Shown here: piece after piece, positions 9,768-20,846 of the stretch
How positions within the stretch are numbered: the first letter of the stretch is position 1
How the letters are laid out: every line of letters starts with the position of its first letter
Source: Citrobacter sp. FP75
GTDB taxonomy: Bacteria; Pseudomonadota; Gammaproteobacteria; Enterobacterales; Enterobacteriaceae
Assembly: GCF_018342065.1 (NCBI RefSeq)
Contig: NZ_JAFDOE010000003.1
Location: 310,001 to 374,000 of the forward strand
DNA length: 64,000 nucleotides
Direction of reading: 5' to 3'
The notes under the pieces: model-generated
Told to the model about the DNA's origin: nothing
Databases searched by the model: none
Seen by the model: only the letters and a program-made list of their open reading frames with translations
Program-made: the position numbers and the translations under genes

Positions 9768-10625
9768 ATGATCTATCCTGATGAAACAATGCTTTACGCA
9801 CCGGTAGAATGGCTTGATTGCTCTGAAGGCTACACCGACATTCGCTATGAAAAATCCACCGACGGTATCGCGAAAATCACCATCAATCGTCCGCAGGTGC
9901 GCAATGCTTTCCGTCCTGTAACCGTCAAAGAGATGATTCAGGCCATGTCTGATGCGCGCTATGACGACAACATCGGCGTGATTATTCTGACCGGTGCCGG
10001 CGACAAAGCGTTCTGTGCGGGTGGCGATCAGAAAGTACGCGGCGACTACGGCGGATACCAGGATGATTCCGGCGTACATCACCTGAACGTGCTGGACTTT
10101 CAGCGTCAGATCCGTACCTGTCCGAAACCGGTTGTGGCAATGGTGGCGGGTTATTCCATCGGCGGTGGTCACGTGCTGCACATGATGTGTGATCTGACTA
10201 TCGCGGCTGAAAATGCCATTTTCGGTCAGACTGGCCCGAAAGTGGGTTCCTTTGACGGCGGCTGGGGGGCGTCTTATATGGCCCGTATCGTCGGTCAGAA
10301 AAAAGCGCGTGAAATCTGGTTCCTGTGCCGTCAGTACGATGCGAAACAGGCGTTGGATATGGGTCTGGTCAACACCGTGGTTCCGCTGGCGGATCTGGAA
10401 AAAGAAACCGTACGCTGGTGTCGTGAAATGCTGCAAAACAGCCCAATGGCGCTGCGCTGCCTGAAAGCTGCGCTGAACGCCGACTGCGATGGTCAGGCGG
10501 GTCTGCAGGAACTGGCCGGTAACGCCACTATGCTGTTCTACATGACGGAAGAAGGTCAGGAAGGCCGTAACGCGTTCAACCAGAAACGTCAGCCTGATTT
10601 CAGCAAATTCAAACGGAATCCGTAA
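9768..10625 (+). CDS. menB: 1,4-dihydroxy-2-naphthoyl-CoA synthase MenB
   Basis: Crotonase-family enzyme that closes the second ring of the naphthoquinone by Dieckmann condensation of o-succinylbenzoyl-CoA. The 285-residue length equals E. coli MenB. The oxyanion-hole motifs [20 protein letters not shown] and [12 protein letters not shown] are intact, as is the [16 protein letters not shown] segment that holds the catalytic aspartate loop typical of MenB. AAAGGACATTTT precedes the ATG. The stop overlaps the menC ATG by one base (TAATG). Confidence 0.98.
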   Translation: MIYPDETMLYAPVEWLDCSEGYTDIRYEKSTDGIAKITINRPQVRNAFRPVTVKEMIQAMSDARYDDNIGVIILTGAGDKAFCAGGDQKVRGDYGGYQDDSGVHHLNVLDFQRQIRTCPKPVVAMVAGYSIGGGHVLHMMCDLTIAAENAIFGQTGPKVGSFDGGWGASYMARIVGQKKAREIWFLCRQYDAKQALDMGLVNTVVPLADLEKETVRWCREMLQNSPMALRCLKAALNADCDGQAGLQELAGNATMLFYMTEEGQEGRNAFNQKRQPDFSKFKRNP

Positions 10626-11587
10626 TGCGTAGCGCGCAGGTATACCGCTGGCAGATCCCCATGGACGCGGGGGTGGTTCTGCGAGACAGGCGGTTAAAAA
10701 CGCGTGACGGGCTGTACGTTTGTCTTCGTGACGGCGAGCGCGAAGGGTGGGGGGAGATCTCCCCACTGCCGGGCTTCAGCCAGGAGACCTGGGAAGAGGC
10801 GCAAACTGCGCTGCTGAGCTGGGTAAACGGTTGGCTACAAGGGGGCTCTTCCTTACCGCAGATGCCTTCGGTCGCCTTTGGCGCAAGCTGCGCACTCACC
10901 GAGCTTGAAGGGACGCTGCCGGAGGCGGCGAATTATCGCGCCGCGCCGCTGTGTACCGGTGATCCTGACGATCTGGTGCTGCAACTGGCGGACATGCCGG
11001 GCGAAAAAGTGGCGAAAATCAAAGTCGGTCTGTATGAAGCCGTACGTGACGGAATGGTGGCCAACCTGCTGCTTGAGGCGATCCCCGATCTGCATTTACG
11101 TCTTGATGCCAACCGTGCCTGGACGCCGCTGAAAGCGCAGCAGTTCGCGAAATACGTCAATCCGGATTATCGCGGGCGCATTGCCTTCCTCGAAGAGCCG
11201 TGTAAAACCCGTGATGACTCTCGCGCCTTTGCGCGGGAAACCGGGATTGCCATCGCCTGGGATGAAAGCCTGCGTGAAGCAGATTTCACCTTCGAAGCCG
11301 AAGAGGGCGTCAAGGCTGTGGTCATCAAGCCAACGCTCACCGGCAGTCTGGACAAGGTTCGCGAGCAGGTTGCAGCGGCACATGCGCTTGGACTTACCGC
11401 GGTTATTAGTTCGTCGATCGAGTCGAGTCTGGGGTTAACCCAACTGGCGCGGATTTCCGCCTGGCTAACACCGCAGACCATACCGGGTCTGGATACGCTG
11501 AGCCTGATGCAGTGCCAGCAGGTTCGCACCTGGCCCGGCAGTACGCTGCCGTGTATCCACAAAGATGCGCTGGAACGACTGCTATGA
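10625..11587 (+). CDS. menC: o-Succinylbenzoate synthase MenC
   Basis: Enolase-superfamily dehydratase of 320 residues that makes o-succinylbenzoate from the MenH product. The catalytic lysines Lys133 (KIKVGLYE) and Lys235 (VVIKPTL) and the metal ligands Asp161, Glu190 and Asp213 are all present at the numbers known for the E. coli enzyme. The N-terminal capping domain covers about residues 1-100 and the barrel the rest. It shares one base with menB at its start and four bases with menE at its end (ATGA). Confidence 0.97.
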   Translation: MRSAQVYRWQIPMDAGVVLRDRRLKTRDGLYVCLRDGEREGWGEISPLPGFSQETWEEAQTALLSWVNGWLQGGSSLPQMPSVAFGASCALTELEGTLPEAANYRAAPLCTGDPDDLVLQLADMPGEKVAKIKVGLYEAVRDGMVANLLLEAIPDLHLRLDANRAWTPLKAQQFAKYVNPDYRGRIAFLEEPCKTRDDSRAFARETGIAIAWDESLREADFTFEAEEGVKAVVIKPTLTGSLDKVREQVAAAHALGLTAVISSSIESSLGLTQLARISAWLTPQTIPGLDTLSLMQCQQVRTWPGSTLPCIHKDALERLL

Positions 11588-12999
11588 CCGTGCAGGACAT
11601 GCCCGATGGCGCACGCTTATCGGGCCTGGCGACTGATTTTACCGACTGGCCGTGGCGTCAATGGCGGCAGATTCGGGCAGAGGCACCCGCTTTACGCCTC
11701 AATGATGAGATGCTGAACTGGCGTGACCTCTGTGCGCGAGTCGACGCGATGGCCACGGGATTTGCCACACAGGGCGTGGAAGAGGGCGATGGCGTACTAC
11801 TGCGCGCCTGGAATACCCCTTCGTCTGCGCTTGCCTGGCTGGCACTGTTGCAATGCGGAGCGCGGGTATTACCGGTGAATCCGCAACTGCCACAGTCGCT
11901 GCTGGATGCACTGCTCCCTGATTTAACGCTGCGTTTTGCGCTGGACCTTCAAGGCGAACGCCTCTTTCCGGGGCTGATGCCGCTGCTGATCCAGCAACGG
12001 TCTGGCGAGCATGCCGTCACCTGGTTGCCTCAGCGTTTAAGTACCATGACCTTAACCTCCGGCTCCACCGGGCTGCCGAAGGCGGCGGTCCACACCTGTC
12101 AGGCGCATCTGGCGAGCGCACAGGGCGTGCTGTCATTAATGCCGTTTGGCGCAGAAGATGACTGGCTGCTCTCGCTGCCGCTGTTTCATGTTTCCGGTCA
12201 GGGGATTTTGTGGCGCTGGTTATTTGCCGGTGCACGCATGACCGTGCGCGACAAGCAGCCGCTGGAGAAAATGCTGGCTGGCTGTACCCATGCCTCGCTG
12301 GTGCCTACGCAGCTTTGGCGTTTGCTGGTTAACAACACCCCGGTCACGCTAAAAGCGGTGTTGTTGGGTGGTGCGGCAATTCCGGTTGAGTTGACTGAGC
12401 AGGCGCGCGAGCAGGGGATCCGCTGCTGGTGCGGTTACGGGCTGACGGAGTTTGCCTCGACGGTTTGTGCGAAAGAAGCCGATGGCCTGAGTGATGTCGG
12501 TTCTGCCTTACCGGGCAGAGAAGTCAGAGTCGTTGACGATGAAGTCTGGCTGCGTGCCGCCAGCATGGCGCAAGGTTACTGGCGTAACGGACAGCTTATT
12601 GCGTTGGTGAATAGCGAAGGCTGGTTTGCCACCCGCGACCGCGGCGTGTTAAAGGATGGCAAGCTAACGATTGTCGGTCGGATGGACAATCTGTTTTTTA
12701 GCGGCGGGGAAGGCATACAGCCGGAAGAGGTGGAGCGTGTGATTGCAACGCATCCGCAGGTTCTGCAAGCTTTTATTGTGCCGATAGAAGACAAAGAGTT
12801 TGGCCATCGTCCAGTGGCGGTCGTTGAGTATGACGCCGGTGCGGGTAACGCCAATCTCGCAGAATGGGTGAAAGATAAGCTGGCCCGCTTTCAGCAGCCG
12901 GTGCGCTGGCTGGTGTTACCGCCAGAGTTGAAAAGTGGCGGTATTAAGGTTTCTCGCCGCGCGTTGCTGGGTTGGGTACGTGCCCAATATAAAGATTAA
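11584..12999 (+). CDS. menE: o-Succinylbenzoate-CoA ligase MenE with REP-derived N-terminus
   Basis: Acyl-adenylating enzyme that activates o-succinylbenzoate with ATP and CoA before MenB acts. The adenylate-forming motifs are present: the P-loop [13 protein letters not shown], the GYGLTEFAS segment, the TRDRG aspartate and a late hinge and lysine region ([11 protein letters not shown]). The protein is 471 residues; E. coli MenE has 451. The extra length is at the N-terminus: homology begins at [12 protein letters not shown], about residue 19. The preceding codons include a REP element (11600-11630). The ATG at 11584 overlaps the menC stop as ATGA. A second in-frame ATG exists at 11599; both start upstream of the REP. 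Confidence 0.93.
   Translation: MTVQDMPDGARLSGLATDFTDWPWRQWRQIRAEAPALRLNDEMLNWRDLCARVDAMATGFATQGVEEGDGVLLRAWNTPSSALAWLALLQCGARVLPVNPQLPQSLLDALLPDLTLRFALDLQGERLFPGLMPLLIQQRSGEHAVTWLPQRLSTMTLTSGSTGLPKAAVHTCQAHLASAQGVLSLMPFGAEDDWLLSLPLFHVSGQGILWRWLFAGARMTVRDKQPLEKMLAGCTHASLVPTQLWRLLVNNTPVTLKAVLLGGAAIPVELTEQAREQGIRCWCGYGLTEFASTVCAKEADGLSDVGSALPGREVRVVDDEVWLRAASMAQGYWRNGQLIALVNSEGWFATRDRGVLKDGKLTIVGRMDNLFFSGGEGIQPEEVERVIATHPQVLQAFIVPIEDKEFGHRPVAVVEYDAGAGNANLAEWVKDKLARFQQPVRWLVLPPELKSGGIKVSRRALLGWVRAQYKD
11600..11630 (+). repeat. REP element inside the menE reading frame
   Basis: The palindromic arms GCCCGAT (11601-11607) and ATCGGGC (11619-11625), with inner GGCG and CTT and the trailing CTGG, fit the enterobacterial REP (palindromic unit) pattern GCC-GATGGCG...CTTATC-GGCCT. 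It is read in frame as part of the N-terminal extension of MenE. Confidence 0.8.
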
Positions 13000-13011
13000 G
13001 AAATCATTAAT
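12995..13011 (+). promoter_or_regulatory. Possible PmrA box upstream of pmrD
   Basis: Two half-sites, ATTAAG and ATTAAT, are separated by five bases, which fits the PmrA pattern of TTAA-type half-sites at 11-base spacing. It overlaps the menE stop codon and lies about 95 bases before the pmrD start. In Salmonella PmrA represses pmrD, so a site here is expected, but the motif is AT-rich and could be chance. Confidence 0.4.
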
Positions 13012-13050
13012 TACATTTCTCACTTTTGCCATTCCAGACCATTGTCATTT

Positions 13051-13067
13051 TGTTTACCTGCTAAAGT
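13051..13067 (+). promoter_or_regulatory. Possible PhoP box of pmrD
   Basis: TGTTTA, a five-base spacer, then TAAAGT resembles the PhoP direct repeat (G/T)GTTTA-N5-(G/T)GTTTA, with the second half weak. It ends 37 bases before the pmrD ATG, a position suited to an activator. Only the first half is a good match. Confidence 0.35.
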
Positions 13068-13104
13068 GTAACCTATTGTGAAAATTTTTAACAAAAGGTG
13101 CGCT

Positions 13105-13368
13105 ATGGAATGGCATGTAAAGAAGTCTTGCTGTCACAAAAACGCCGGGAAGCTCTATATCGTACTTTGCGATAGTGGTGGCTCGCTGAAGATGCTTGCG
13201 GAAGCAAATGCCTCCGAGCGAGTTAATCCCGGCGATCTCCTTTCGCCGCTGAAAGATGCTCAGTATTGTATTAACCGTGATAAAACACGGGTAATTAAAA
13301 TCATTGATGCCAGACAGTATCTCTGTGACGAGTGGGAGCGTTTGCTACAGCAGTCTACGGGTAAATGA
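13105..13368 (+). CDS. pmrD: PmrD, connector of PhoPQ and PmrAB signalling
   Basis: Small cytoplasmic protein of 87 residues. In Salmonella PmrD is made under PhoP control and protects phosphorylated PmrA from PmrB phosphatase, so low magnesium turns on lipid A modification. The N-terminus MEWHVKKSCCHK and the segments GDLLSPLKDAQYCINR and DEWERLLQ match the family. A GTG-initiated frame is open from 13078, but the ATG at 13105 with AAAGGTG upstream gives the usual length. It faces arnF with only 2 bases between the stop codons. PmrD sequences vary greatly, and whether this one works on its PmrA cannot be read from sequence. Confidence 0.92.
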   Translation: MEWHVKKSCCHKNAGKLYIVLCDSGGSLKMLAEANASERVNPGDLLSPLKDAQYCINRDKTRVIKIIDARQYLCDEWERLLQQSTGK

Positions 13369-13370
13369 TC

Positions 13371-13757
13371 TCAGGGTGCAGTTTTTTGCGAAGGTATAAA
13401 AATCGTCATCAACCCCGCCATAATGCACAGCACGCCGAATAACGCTCGTAATGAAAACGTTCCCTGCCAGCCGGGCAAAATCATTGAAGCTACCCACACC
13501 AGCACATAGCTGAGGCTGAGCAGGGCATAAGCTTTGCTTAGCGCCATTTGATGCAGGGCTTTGTGCCAGCAGATGACCGACAGCAAATACCCCGCCAGCC
13601 CCGCGTACAGCGTTAACGCCCCGACGCTTGTGGATAACAGAGCGTCAATAAATCGCAGCGGATGCAGCATCGGCGGCAGATTATCCATCGCATAGCCCAG
13701 ACTTAACTGGGCGACAGAGGTGATAATAACGCTACACAGTCCCCAAAAGATGCCCAT
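13371..13757 (-). CDS. arnF: ArnF, aminoarabinose-phosphoundecaprenol flippase subunit
   Basis: Last gene of the arn operon. The 128-residue protein has four predicted membrane helices and belongs to the small drug/metabolite transporter-like group. With ArnE it moves 4-amino-4-deoxy-L-arabinose-phosphoundecaprenol across the inner membrane for ArnT. Segments typical of the family include [11 protein letters not shown] and [20 protein letters not shown]. Its ATG overlaps the arnE stop by one base (TAATG). The stop faces the pmrD stop across 2 bases with no room for a dedicated terminator. Confidence 0.94.
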   Translation of the reverse strand: MGIFWGLCSVIITSVAQLSLGYAMDNLPPMLHPLRFIDALLSTSVGALTLYAGLAGYLLSVICWHKALHQMALSKAYALLSLSYVLVWVASMILPGWQGTFSLRALFGVLCIMAGLMTIFIPSQKTAP

Positions 13758-14092
13758 TACACCGCGCTCCCGAGAATAAATATGCCGGTGATAATCAGCC
13801 CTACGCCCAGCCAGTGGCGCTTTGTTACCGGTTCACGCCAGATCTTCCAGGCAGCCAGTGTGACCCAGACAAAGTTAAGACTCAGCATCGGATAAGCGAT
13901 GCCGACGGGAATGTTTTGCAATACCGCCAGCCACAGCAGCATGGCCAGACCAAGACTTGCCAGAGCCAGAGCAATCCACAGCGTAATGTGGCGTTTGCGC
14001 GCGCGGATGGGCACCGGGCGGGTTGCCTGCTTTTGGCAGAGTTGCCCGCATACGCTGAGCAAGCTGGCGAGGACTAAGGCTAGCCAGATCAC
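13757..14092 (-). CDS. arnE: ArnE, aminoarabinose-phosphoundecaprenol flippase subunit
   Basis: A 111-residue membrane protein with four helices, partner of ArnF. The sequence GQLCQKQAT near the first helix, [22 protein letters not shown] in the middle and [12 protein letters not shown] at the end fit ArnE. The start is GTG at 14092, overlapping the arnT stop as GTGA, and the length equals the E. coli protein. Confidence 0.94.
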   Translation of the reverse strand: MIWLALVLASLLSVCGQLCQKQATRPVPIRARKRHITLWIALALASLGLAMLLWLAVLQNIPVGIAYPMLSLNFVWVTLAAWKIWREPVTKRHWLGVGLIITGIFILGSAV

Positions 14093-15744
14093 TTGGGCCG
14101 GTACTGAATCAAGACCAGACGCCCCTGATTATCAACGTAATCAGCGGGGGGAATGGCAAGGTGAGTAATATCCTCATCCTTTGAAATCGACAGCACCAGC
14201 GTAATGATGCCCTCCTGGCGATGTTGAGCTAACCAGTCGGCAAAGTCAGTTTGACTCACAAAGCGGCCCCCGGCATCGGGATAATTCAGACCATATTTTA
14301 GCTCACCCATTTGTCCGTACATCATGATGTCATCGCGTTTCAGGCTCCAGGCCAGGCCCGCGGCGACGCCTACGTTGTCCGCAAGCACGTAGCGGCTCGG
14401 TTGCAGCGACTCTTTGGTCATCTCAACAAAAAACTGTGGCTGTTTAGATTCCATGACCCGGTCGGGGATCGCGTATCCAAACAACAGCGCCAGTCCCAGC
14501 GGGCAGAGAGCGGCATATTTCCAGGTTTTTTCGCTATTGGTCAGCGTATACCAGCCAAAAAAAGTCCAGACCAGAAAGATGCCCCACGAGTAAAAGACCT
14601 TATAGGTTTCGATATGCGTCCAGACGGGAGACTGCAGTGGCCCCAGCGTAGAAACAACAAAGGTGGCGACAATGCCTGTCACCCCAAACAGGATGTTGAT
14701 CCAGCCATTGACGCGCAGAGCGCAAGAACCTTTCTCAGCCGCCTGCAGAGCGAAGCGCGCGATAAGGATTGCCAGCGGTGCGAAGCAGGAAAGAATATAG
14801 GTCGGCAGTTTTCCTTTGGCGATGCTGAAAAACAGGACAGGCATGATAATCCAGCTCAGCAGATACAACGCGCCACGCGGGATATCTCGCTCACGCCAGC
14901 CCGTACGCAGTGCGCCAGGCAACAGCCCAAGCCAGGGCAGACAACCTGCGACAAAGACAGGTAAGTAATACCAGACCGGCGCTTTATGCTGGGCATCAGC
15001 CAGCGCAAAACGCTGAATATGTTCGATCCAGAAAAAGTAATGCCAGAAGTCAGGTTCGCGCTGTGCGATGGCTATTCCCCACGGCAGGACAATCGCCACA
15101 CTGCCAATCACCGCCAGCCAGCCGTAGATGAAAAGCTCTTTCCAGCGTTTTTGCACCAATACCCACGGCAGCACGCTGAGTACCGGGACGGCAAGCGCGA
15201 GAAAACCTTTGGTCATCACCCCCATGCCGCAGGTCAGCCCCAGCAGCAAAAAAGCGATGATTTTTCCGGTTTTAGTCGTGGCCTGCATACCTTGCCAAAA
15301 ACAGCACATGCCCGCCATCAGCCAGAGTGCGATGATCGGGTCGAGCACCGCGTAGGTGCCGATGCTGTACACTGAAAAAAACGTTAAAAATATAACCGAA
15401 GAGAGTATCGCGGTACGCTTATCTCGCCATAACTGCATGGCAAGCCAGGCGACCAGCAGTGCCGTCAGCAAGGTGGCAAAAATGGCTCCTGCTCTGACAC
15501 CAAAGTTGTTTGCGCCAAACAGCCATTGCCCGACGCTATTCAACCAGTATCCGGCAATCGGTTTTTCAAAATAGCGTAAACCTAAAAAGTGCGGGACTAT
15601 CCAGTCGCCGGATGTCAGCATCTCCCGGCTGATCTCCGCGTAGCGCGTTTCGTCAGGCTGCCAGAGCAGGCGGCTGTTGATGGGTAAAATAAAATACAGC
15701 GCAATAAACGCGATAAAGGCCAGGGTATAGCGTACCGATTTCAT
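14089..15744 (-). CDS. arnT: ArnT, lipid A aminoarabinose transferase
   Basis: Inner-membrane glycosyltransferase (GT83) that moves aminoarabinose from the undecaprenyl carrier onto lipid A phosphates on the periplasmic side, lowering the negative charge seen by polymyxin. The 551 residues hold about 12 membrane helices followed by a periplasmic C-terminal domain. The catalytic first loop is intact ([18 protein letters not shown], about 28-45), as is [13 protein letters not shown] chose the ATG at 15744, which overlaps the arnD stop as ATGA and starts the family sequence [10 protein letters not shown]; the open frame extends 41 codons further into arnD. Confidence 0.97.
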   Translation of the reverse strand: MKSVRYTLAFIAFIALYFILPINSRLLWQPDETRYAEISREMLTSGDWIVPHFLGLRYFEKPIAGYWLNSVGQWLFGANNFGVRAGAIFATLLTALLVAWLAMQLWRDKRTAILSSVIFLTFFSVYSIGTYAVLDPIIALWLMAGMCCFWQGMQATTKTGKIIAFLLLGLTCGMGVMTKGFLALAVPVLSVLPWVLVQKRWKELFIYGWLAVIGSVAIVLPWGIAIAQREPDFWHYFFWIEHIQRFALADAQHKAPVWYYLPVFVAGCLPWLGLLPGALRTGWRERDIPRGALYLLSWIIMPVLFFSIAKGKLPTYILSCFAPLAILIARFALQAAEKGSCALRVNGWINILFGVTGIVATFVVSTLGPLQSPVWTHIETYKVFYSWGIFLVWTFFGWYTLTNSEKTWKYAALCPLGLALLFGYAIPDRVMESKQPQFFVEMTKESLQPSRYVLADNVGVAAGLAWSLKRDDIMMYGQMGELKYGLNYPDAGGRFVSQTDFADWLAQHRQEGIITLVLSISKDEDITHLAIPPADYVDNQGRLVLIQYRPK

Positions 15745-16643
15745 TGCGTCATACCTACGGGTTGCTGGCAGCCGAGCCATCCCTCTCTGCCGGGTATTTT
15801 TCCACGCACGATCTGCCCCGCAGGCAGTGTAGTGACATCGTCTGGCAATAGTTCTCCGAGAGGGCAAAACGTAATACCAGCGTCGGCTGCCCGCACGAGC
15901 AGATCGTCAAAATTCTGATGACAGGCGATGCCTTCAACTTCCGCATGAATGGTGTATACCGGTGTTCCTTTGTTCATCAGCATGTGGGAGAGAATATACG
16001 AGTTGAAATCGACAGCCTGCACCTCCTGACCCACCACTTCGTCCCATGTGGGCAAGGTGACGGGGATCTGCGGCGTACCGGTTTTCCCCGTTTCAAGCAG
16101 CGGGCGGAATAACGACGTCCCGCGACAATCACTGTTATAGCGCAGAGAAAACGTTTCTTTTGCCTCAACGACGCGGTTGTCGGCACGCCATCCGGCAACG
16201 GCGGAGCAGGTGACGGGCTGCCCGGTGATCGCTTCGAGAGCGCTGATGCCCCGTGAAATATCATCAATCAGCTGTTTGTCATTCCAGTTTCCGCTTCGTG
16301 CCTGCCAGGCGTGATGATCCCAGGCATGCAAACCGGTTTCATGGATTTGTGCGGTTTGCGCAATGATCGCCGCATTGGCCTGGCCGATCTCTTTTCCCGG
16401 CCACGCGGTTCCCGCCAGCAAAATATCCCATCCATAGAGAGAGGCGGCGTTTGAGCGCAGCATCTTCCACAGAAATTGCGGTTTCACCAGACGCCAGAGA
16501 TGGCGTCCCATGTTGTCAGGCCCCACACTAAAGAAAAAACTTGCCCGAACGTTATGTCGGTTCAATGTCTCCAGCAGGCGGGGCACGCCTTCGCGCGTCC
16601 CCCTGAAGGTATCGACATCAATGCGCAAGCCAACTTTGGTCAT
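15741..16643 (-). CDS. arnD: ArnD, deformylase of the aminoarabinose carrier
   Basis: Removes the formyl group from 4-deoxy-4-formamido-L-arabinose-phosphoundecaprenol. The protein has 300 residues, close to the 296 of E. coli ArnD, and belongs to the NodB-like polysaccharide deacetylase family. [10 protein letters not shown] near residue 6 holds the metal-binding Asp pair, and the [14 protein letters not shown] segment has the metal histidines. Both ends overlap neighbours by four bases (ATGA with arnA and with arnT). Confidence 0.96.
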   Translation of the reverse strand: MTKVGLRIDVDTFRGTREGVPRLLETLNRHNVRASFFFSVGPDNMGRHLWRLVKPQFLWKMLRSNAASLYGWDILLAGTAWPGKEIGQANAAIIAQTAQIHETGLHAWDHHAWQARSGNWNDKQLIDDISRGISALEAITGQPVTCSAVAGWRADNRVVEAKETFSLRYNSDCRGTSLFRPLLETGKTGTPQIPVTLPTWDEVVGQEVQAVDFNSYILSHMLMNKGTPVYTIHAEVEGIACHQNFDDLLVRAADAGITFCPLGELLPDDVTTLPAGQIVRGKIPGREGWLGCQQPVGMTQ

Positions 16644-18622
16644 GATGCGTGTTCCGTGATATCCACACTGCGTAAGAAGAAATCGAGCGTCTCTTCTACC
16701 GTTTCCTGCATCTCAATGGTCGGTTCCCAGTTCAGGCAGCGTTTGGCATTACGAATGTTCGGTTTGCGGTGTTCAACGTCCTGATAACCTTTACCATAGT
16801 AGCTGCTGCTTTCAACGTCACGGAAACCGGCGAACGGCGGAAAGTGTTGACGCAGTGGATGTTTTTCAAAGCAGGTAAGCAGCATCTCCGCCAGTTCCTG
16901 AATACTCGCTTCGTTATCCGGGTTGCCGATGTTGATAATTTCGCCGTCGCAGCGTCCACCTTCATTTTCAATGATGCGGAACAGCGCTTCGATACCGTCG
17001 CGAATGTCGGTAAAGCAGCGTTTTTGCTTGCCGCCTTCAATCAGCTTAATGGGCGAACCTTCCACCAGATTGAGGATCAGTTGGGTAATGGCGCGCGAAC
17101 TACCGATACGGGCAGCGTTAAGGCTGTCCAGTCGCGGGCCCATCCAGTTAAACGGGCGGAATAGCGTGAAGCGTAGTCCCTCTTTTTCGCCGTATGCCCA
17201 AATGACACGATCTAACAGCTGCTTGGACACGGAATAGATCCAGCGCGGCTTATTGACCGGGCCGACGGTAAGGTTTGAGCTGTCTTCATCAAAGACCTTA
17301 TCGCTACACATGCCGTACACTTCGGAGGTTGACGGGAAAATAATGCGCTTCTGGTATTTCACGCAGTAGCGAATAATTTTCAGGTTCTCTTCAAAGTCGA
17401 GTTCAAAAACACGAAGCGGGTTGCGGGTATATTCAATCGGCGTGGCAATCGCTACCAGCGGTAGCACGACGTCGCATTTTTTTACATGGTATTCAATCCA
17501 TTCAGAATGAATACTGATGTCGCCTTCGACAAAATGAAAGCGCGGGTGTTGCAGAAAACGGCCAATCGCATCGCTGCCAATATCCAGCCCATAAACCTCG
17601 TAGTTATCTTCCTGCAACAGACGCTCGGTCAGGTGGTTTCCGATGAAACCATTCACGCCGAGGATCAGGACGCGGGTGCGGCGTTTGCTGGCGGAAACCG
17701 GCTGGCCGTTCAGACGAGACCCCACCACCAGACCCAGAACCTGCGCCAGCTGTGAACCTTGCATTGCAATGCCATCGCCCGCTTGTCCGGTAAAGATTTC
17801 GAGCGCGCCATCGGCGCAGGCTATTTGCAGCGGCGATGCACTAATAACGGTACCCGGTTGCGCGCCGGTGGTATTCGCACACGGGCGTGATGACCAGACG
17901 GTAAATTTTTGCGTTCCTACATAACTAAACGCGCCCGGCCAGGGATCGGAGACCGCACGTACCTGATTATGCAGCTGCGCTGCGGGGTTGTTCCAGTCGA
18001 GGAAGCTGTCGTCCGGCGTGCGGCGACCAAAACAGGTGGCATCGGCTTCCTGTTGTGGCGTTTCTTGAATATTGCCTGCTTTGATGGTGGGCAGCGCCTG
18101 TTCCAGAACATGGCGGGCAGCCTGGCACAGTTTATGGTGCAATGTTAACGTGACATCATCGGGTGATATCGCAACACGCTGCTGGGCGACAATGGCGCCG
18201 GCATCCGCACGTTTGACCATCCGATGAAGCGTCACGCCGGTTTCTGTCTCGCCATTGACCAGCACCCAGTTCAGCGGTGCGCGACCACGATATTTCGGCA
18301 ACAGTGAACCGTGCAGGTTAAATGCGCCCGCGGGGGCGAGGTTAAGAATGTCATCGCTGAGTAAATGGCGATAGTAGAACGAAAAGATGACATCGGGGGC
18401 GAGCTGGCTGATGCGTTCAATCCACAACGGATGATTGACGTTGTCCGGTGCGTATACCGGGATCCCTGCGCTGGCAGCAAGCCGGGAAACGGAGCCAAAA
18501 AACGCTTTTTCACCAGGATTATCGGTGTGCGTGAAAATAGCAGCGATTTCATAACCCGCATCCAGCAAAGCTTGAATCCCCTGACATCCCATATCGTGAT
18601 AAGCAAATACGACGGCTTTCAT
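16640..18622 (-). CDS. arnA: ArnA, bifunctional UDP-glucuronate decarboxylase / UDP-Ara4N formyltransferase
   Basis: A 660-residue fusion that supplies two steps of aminoarabinose synthesis. The N-terminal formyltransferase (about 1-300) has the catalytic Asn102, His104 and Asp140. The C-terminal short-chain dehydrogenase domain (about 315-655) oxidatively decarboxylates UDP-glucuronate; it carries the GVNGFIG nucleotide loop (322-328) and Ser433-Glu434 with Tyr436 and a downstream lysine. The length equals the E. coli protein. It overlaps arnC and arnD by four bases each. Confidence 0.98.
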   Translation of the reverse strand: MKAVVFAYHDMGCQGIQALLDAGYEIAAIFTHTDNPGEKAFFGSVSRLAASAGIPVYAPDNVNHPLWIERISQLAPDVIFSFYYRHLLSDDILNLAPAGAFNLHGSLLPKYRGRAPLNWVLVNGETETGVTLHRMVKRADAGAIVAQQRVAISPDDVTLTLHHKLCQAARHVLEQALPTIKAGNIQETPQQEADATCFGRRTPDDSFLDWNNPAAQLHNQVRAVSDPWPGAFSYVGTQKFTVWSSRPCANTTGAQPGTVISASPLQIACADGALEIFTGQAGDGIAMQGSQLAQVLGLVVGSRLNGQPVSASKRRTRVLILGVNGFIGNHLTERLLQEDNYEVYGLDIGSDAIGRFLQHPRFHFVEGDISIHSEWIEYHVKKCDVVLPLVAIATPIEYTRNPLRVFELDFEENLKIIRYCVKYQKRIIFPSTSEVYGMCSDKVFDEDSSNLTVGPVNKPRWIYSVSKQLLDRVIWAYGEKEGLRFTLFRPFNWMGPRLDSLNAARIGSSRAITQLILNLVEGSPIKLIEGGKQKRCFTDIRDGIEALFRIIENEGGRCDGEIINIGNPDNEASIQELAEMLLTCFEKHPLRQHFPPFAGFRDVESSSYYGKGYQDVEHRKPNIRNAKRCLNWEPTIEMQETVEETLDFFLRSVDITEHAS

Positions 18623-19608
18623 GCGTGGTTTTCCTCGGTTGACTGCGTAATTTGTGGACGAATAACGTGTTGAACAAAATAACGGGGGCGGGCGCGGACA
18701 TCGTTATAGATGCGACCGATATACTCGCCGAGTAATCCCATGCCAATGAACTGTGCGCCGATAAACGTAAACAGCACGGCAAACAGCATAAATACGCCTT
18801 CTGCAGCCCACTGCGGACCAAGCGTCAGGCGAAGCACGACCAGCAGGACGGACAGGGTGAAACCCGTGGCGGCGATCACGCTGCCCAGCAGGCTCAGCAT
18901 ACGCAGCGGCGTGGTGGTCAGGCAGGTCACCAGGTCGTACATCAGGTTAATCAGGCGCATAAAGCTGTACTTTGAATCGCCAAATTCACGTTCAGCGTGG
19001 TGTACCGGAATTTCCGTCGCGCGACGGGCAAAAATGTTGGCCAGAATAGGAATGAAGGTGCTGCGCTCCTGGCAATGCAGCATGGCATCAACAATGTGAC
19101 GGCGATAAGCGCGAAGCATGCAGCCATAATCTCCCATCGCTTTGCCGGTGGTGCGCTGAATCAGATGGTTGATCATCCTGGAGGCTGTCTTACGAAAGAT
19201 GCTGTCCTGCCTGTTTTGGCGCACTGTTCCGACGACATCGAAACCCTGGTCCGCGGTAGCGACCAGACGCGGGATCTCTTCAGGCGGGTTCTGCAAATCA
19301 GCATCCAGCGTGATAATTAAATCACCGGTGACGTGGCTGAAACCGGCCATAATCGCCGAGTGCTGCCCGTAATTTCGATTCAGTAAAATAGAGACAATAT
19401 GGCTGTTTTCGGCCTGTGAGGCTTCCATCATCAACTGTGCGGAATTGTCGCTACTGCCGTCATCGATCAGCAGAATTTCATATTCTTTCTCCAGCTTTTC
19501 ACAGGCGGCGCAGGTGCGTCGGATTAACTCTGGCAGGCTTTCCTGTTCGTTAAAAACGGGAATGACCACCGAGACTTTTTTGATCGGTGCAGCTTCAAAC
19601 ATGGTCAT
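18619..19608 (-). CDS. arnC: ArnC, undecaprenyl-phosphate Ara4FN transferase
   Basis: Family 2 glycosyltransferase of up to 329 residues that attaches 4-formamido-arabinose to undecaprenyl phosphate at the inner membrane. The N-terminal catalytic domain has [23 protein letters not shown] and [11 protein letters not shown]. Two hydrophobic helices follow near 235-300. The ATG at 19608 overlaps the arnB stop as ATGA and continues the pattern of the operon; a second ATG two codons on (19602) is better spaced from AGCAGGA and may be the one used. Confidence 0.96.
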   Translation of the reverse strand: MTMFEAAPIKKVSVVIPVFNEQESLPELIRRTCAACEKLEKEYEILLIDDGSSDNSAQLMMEASQAENSHIVSILLNRNYGQHSAIMAGFSHVTGDLIITLDADLQNPPEEIPRLVATADQGFDVVGTVRQNRQDSIFRKTASRMINHLIQRTTGKAMGDYGCMLRAYRRHIVDAMLHCQERSTFIPILANIFARRATEIPVHHAEREFGDSKYSFMRLINLMYDLVTCLTTTPLRMLSLLGSVIAATGFTLSVLLVVLRLTLGPQWAAEGVFMLFAVLFTFIGAQFIGMGLLGEYIGRIYNDVRARPRYFVQHVIRPQITQSTEENHA

Positions 19609-20747
19609 TGTCCTGCTATCTGGCGAAGTGCCGTAATGACGCGTTGAGTGTCATCGGCGGTCATATCGGGGAACAACGGCAAGGAACAGATGCGTGCGCT
19701 ATTCCATTCGGTGTTGGGGAGCGAAAGGTCAGGGAAGCGTTCGCGATAATACTTTTGCGTATGCGCTGCGCGAAAATGCAGGCCGGTGCCAATACCGTTC
19801 GCCTTCAGCGCTTCCATTAAGGCATCCCGGCTCAGGCCGCAACGCGCTTCATCAACGCGAATAATGAACAGATGCCAGGCGTGAATGTGCGACCATTGCG
19901 GCAGACTTAACGGTTGAAAAGGTGTCTCTGCCAGCGCTTGCTGATACTGGTGAGCAATTTCTGCACGACGCGCATTTATTCGACCAAGTTTGTCCAGTTG
20001 CACCAGGGCGATGGCAGCATTGATATCGGTCAGGTTGTACTTGTATCCAGGGGCCAGAACTTCCGCCTGCGGCGCACGACCGTAGGTTTGCCGGTCATAA
20101 GCATCCACGCCCAGACCGTGGAATTTCAGACTGCGTAGCCGTTGTGCGAGTGCGCTGTCGTCGGTAACGATCAGCCCACCTTCCGCGCAGGTGACATTTT
20201 TGATGGCGTGAAAGGAGAAAATTGCCGTGCCGCGCGCGCCAACATGACGGCTCTTGTATAATGTTCCCACCGCATGGGCTGCATCTTCGATGATCGGGAT
20301 GCCATAACGCTCGCCGATGGCGTATATCGCATCAAGATCGGTAGGAGCGCCGGCATAATGCACCGGAATAATCGCTTTGGTTCGTGGGGTAATGGCCGCT
20401 TCGATTTGTTCGGGGGTGACCATCAGCGTATCGCGGTCGACATCGATCATCACCGGCGTCGCACCCAGCAGGACAATCATATTGATCGTGGAAACCCACG
20501 TCATCGACGGGGTGATCACCTCATCACCTGCGCCCACGTCAAGCGCCATCAGCGTGATGTGCATACCTGCAGTCGCAGAGCAGACGGCAACGGCATTTTG
20601 GTTTCCTGTCAGCCGACAGAAAGCCTCTTCCAGTTGCTGATTTTTAGGGCCGGTGGTTATCCATCCAGAGTCCAGAACGGCTTTGATAGCGGCAAGCTCT
20701 TCAGCACCTAAGGCTGGGCGAGAGAAAGGCAAAAAGTCAGACATCAT
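19605..20747 (-). CDS. arnB: ArnB, UDP-Ara4O aminotransferase
   Basis: First gene of the arn operon. The 380-residue PLP enzyme transfers the amino group of glutamate to UDP-4-keto-arabinose. The likely PLP lysine is Lys183 in [14 protein letters not shown], and [10 protein letters not shown] holds the ring-stacking and Asp residues of the family. The first of two tandem ATG codons is preceded by GAAGGAATA. A PmrA-type box lies about 100 bases upstream. Six genes follow on the same strand, all overlapping, so expression of the whole unit depends on this promoter. Confidence 0.97.
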   Translation of the reverse strand: MMSDFLPFSRPALGAEELAAIKAVLDSGWITTGPKNQQLEEAFCRLTGNQNAVAVCSATAGMHITLMALDVGAGDEVITPSMTWVSTINMIVLLGATPVMIDVDRDTLMVTPEQIEAAITPRTKAIIPVHYAGAPTDLDAIYAIGERYGIPIIEDAAHAVGTLYKSRHVGARGTAIFSFHAIKNVTCAEGGLIVTDDSALAQRLRSLKFHGLGVDAYDRQTYGRAPQAEVLAPGYKYNLTDINAAIALVQLDKLGRINARRAEIAHQYQQALAETPFQPLSLPQWSHIHAWHLFIIRVDEARCGLSRDALMEALKANGIGTGLHFRAAHTQKYYRERFPDLSLPNTEWNSARICSLPLFPDMTADDTQRVITALRQIAGQ

Positions 20748-20846
20748 TATTCCTTCAAGCCATTAAACGCCATCGCATATTTATTGGGGTAATAAACAGG
20801 GGTGTCGTTAATTATTTCATCAGGCTGCAAAGATTAATGATTGAAG

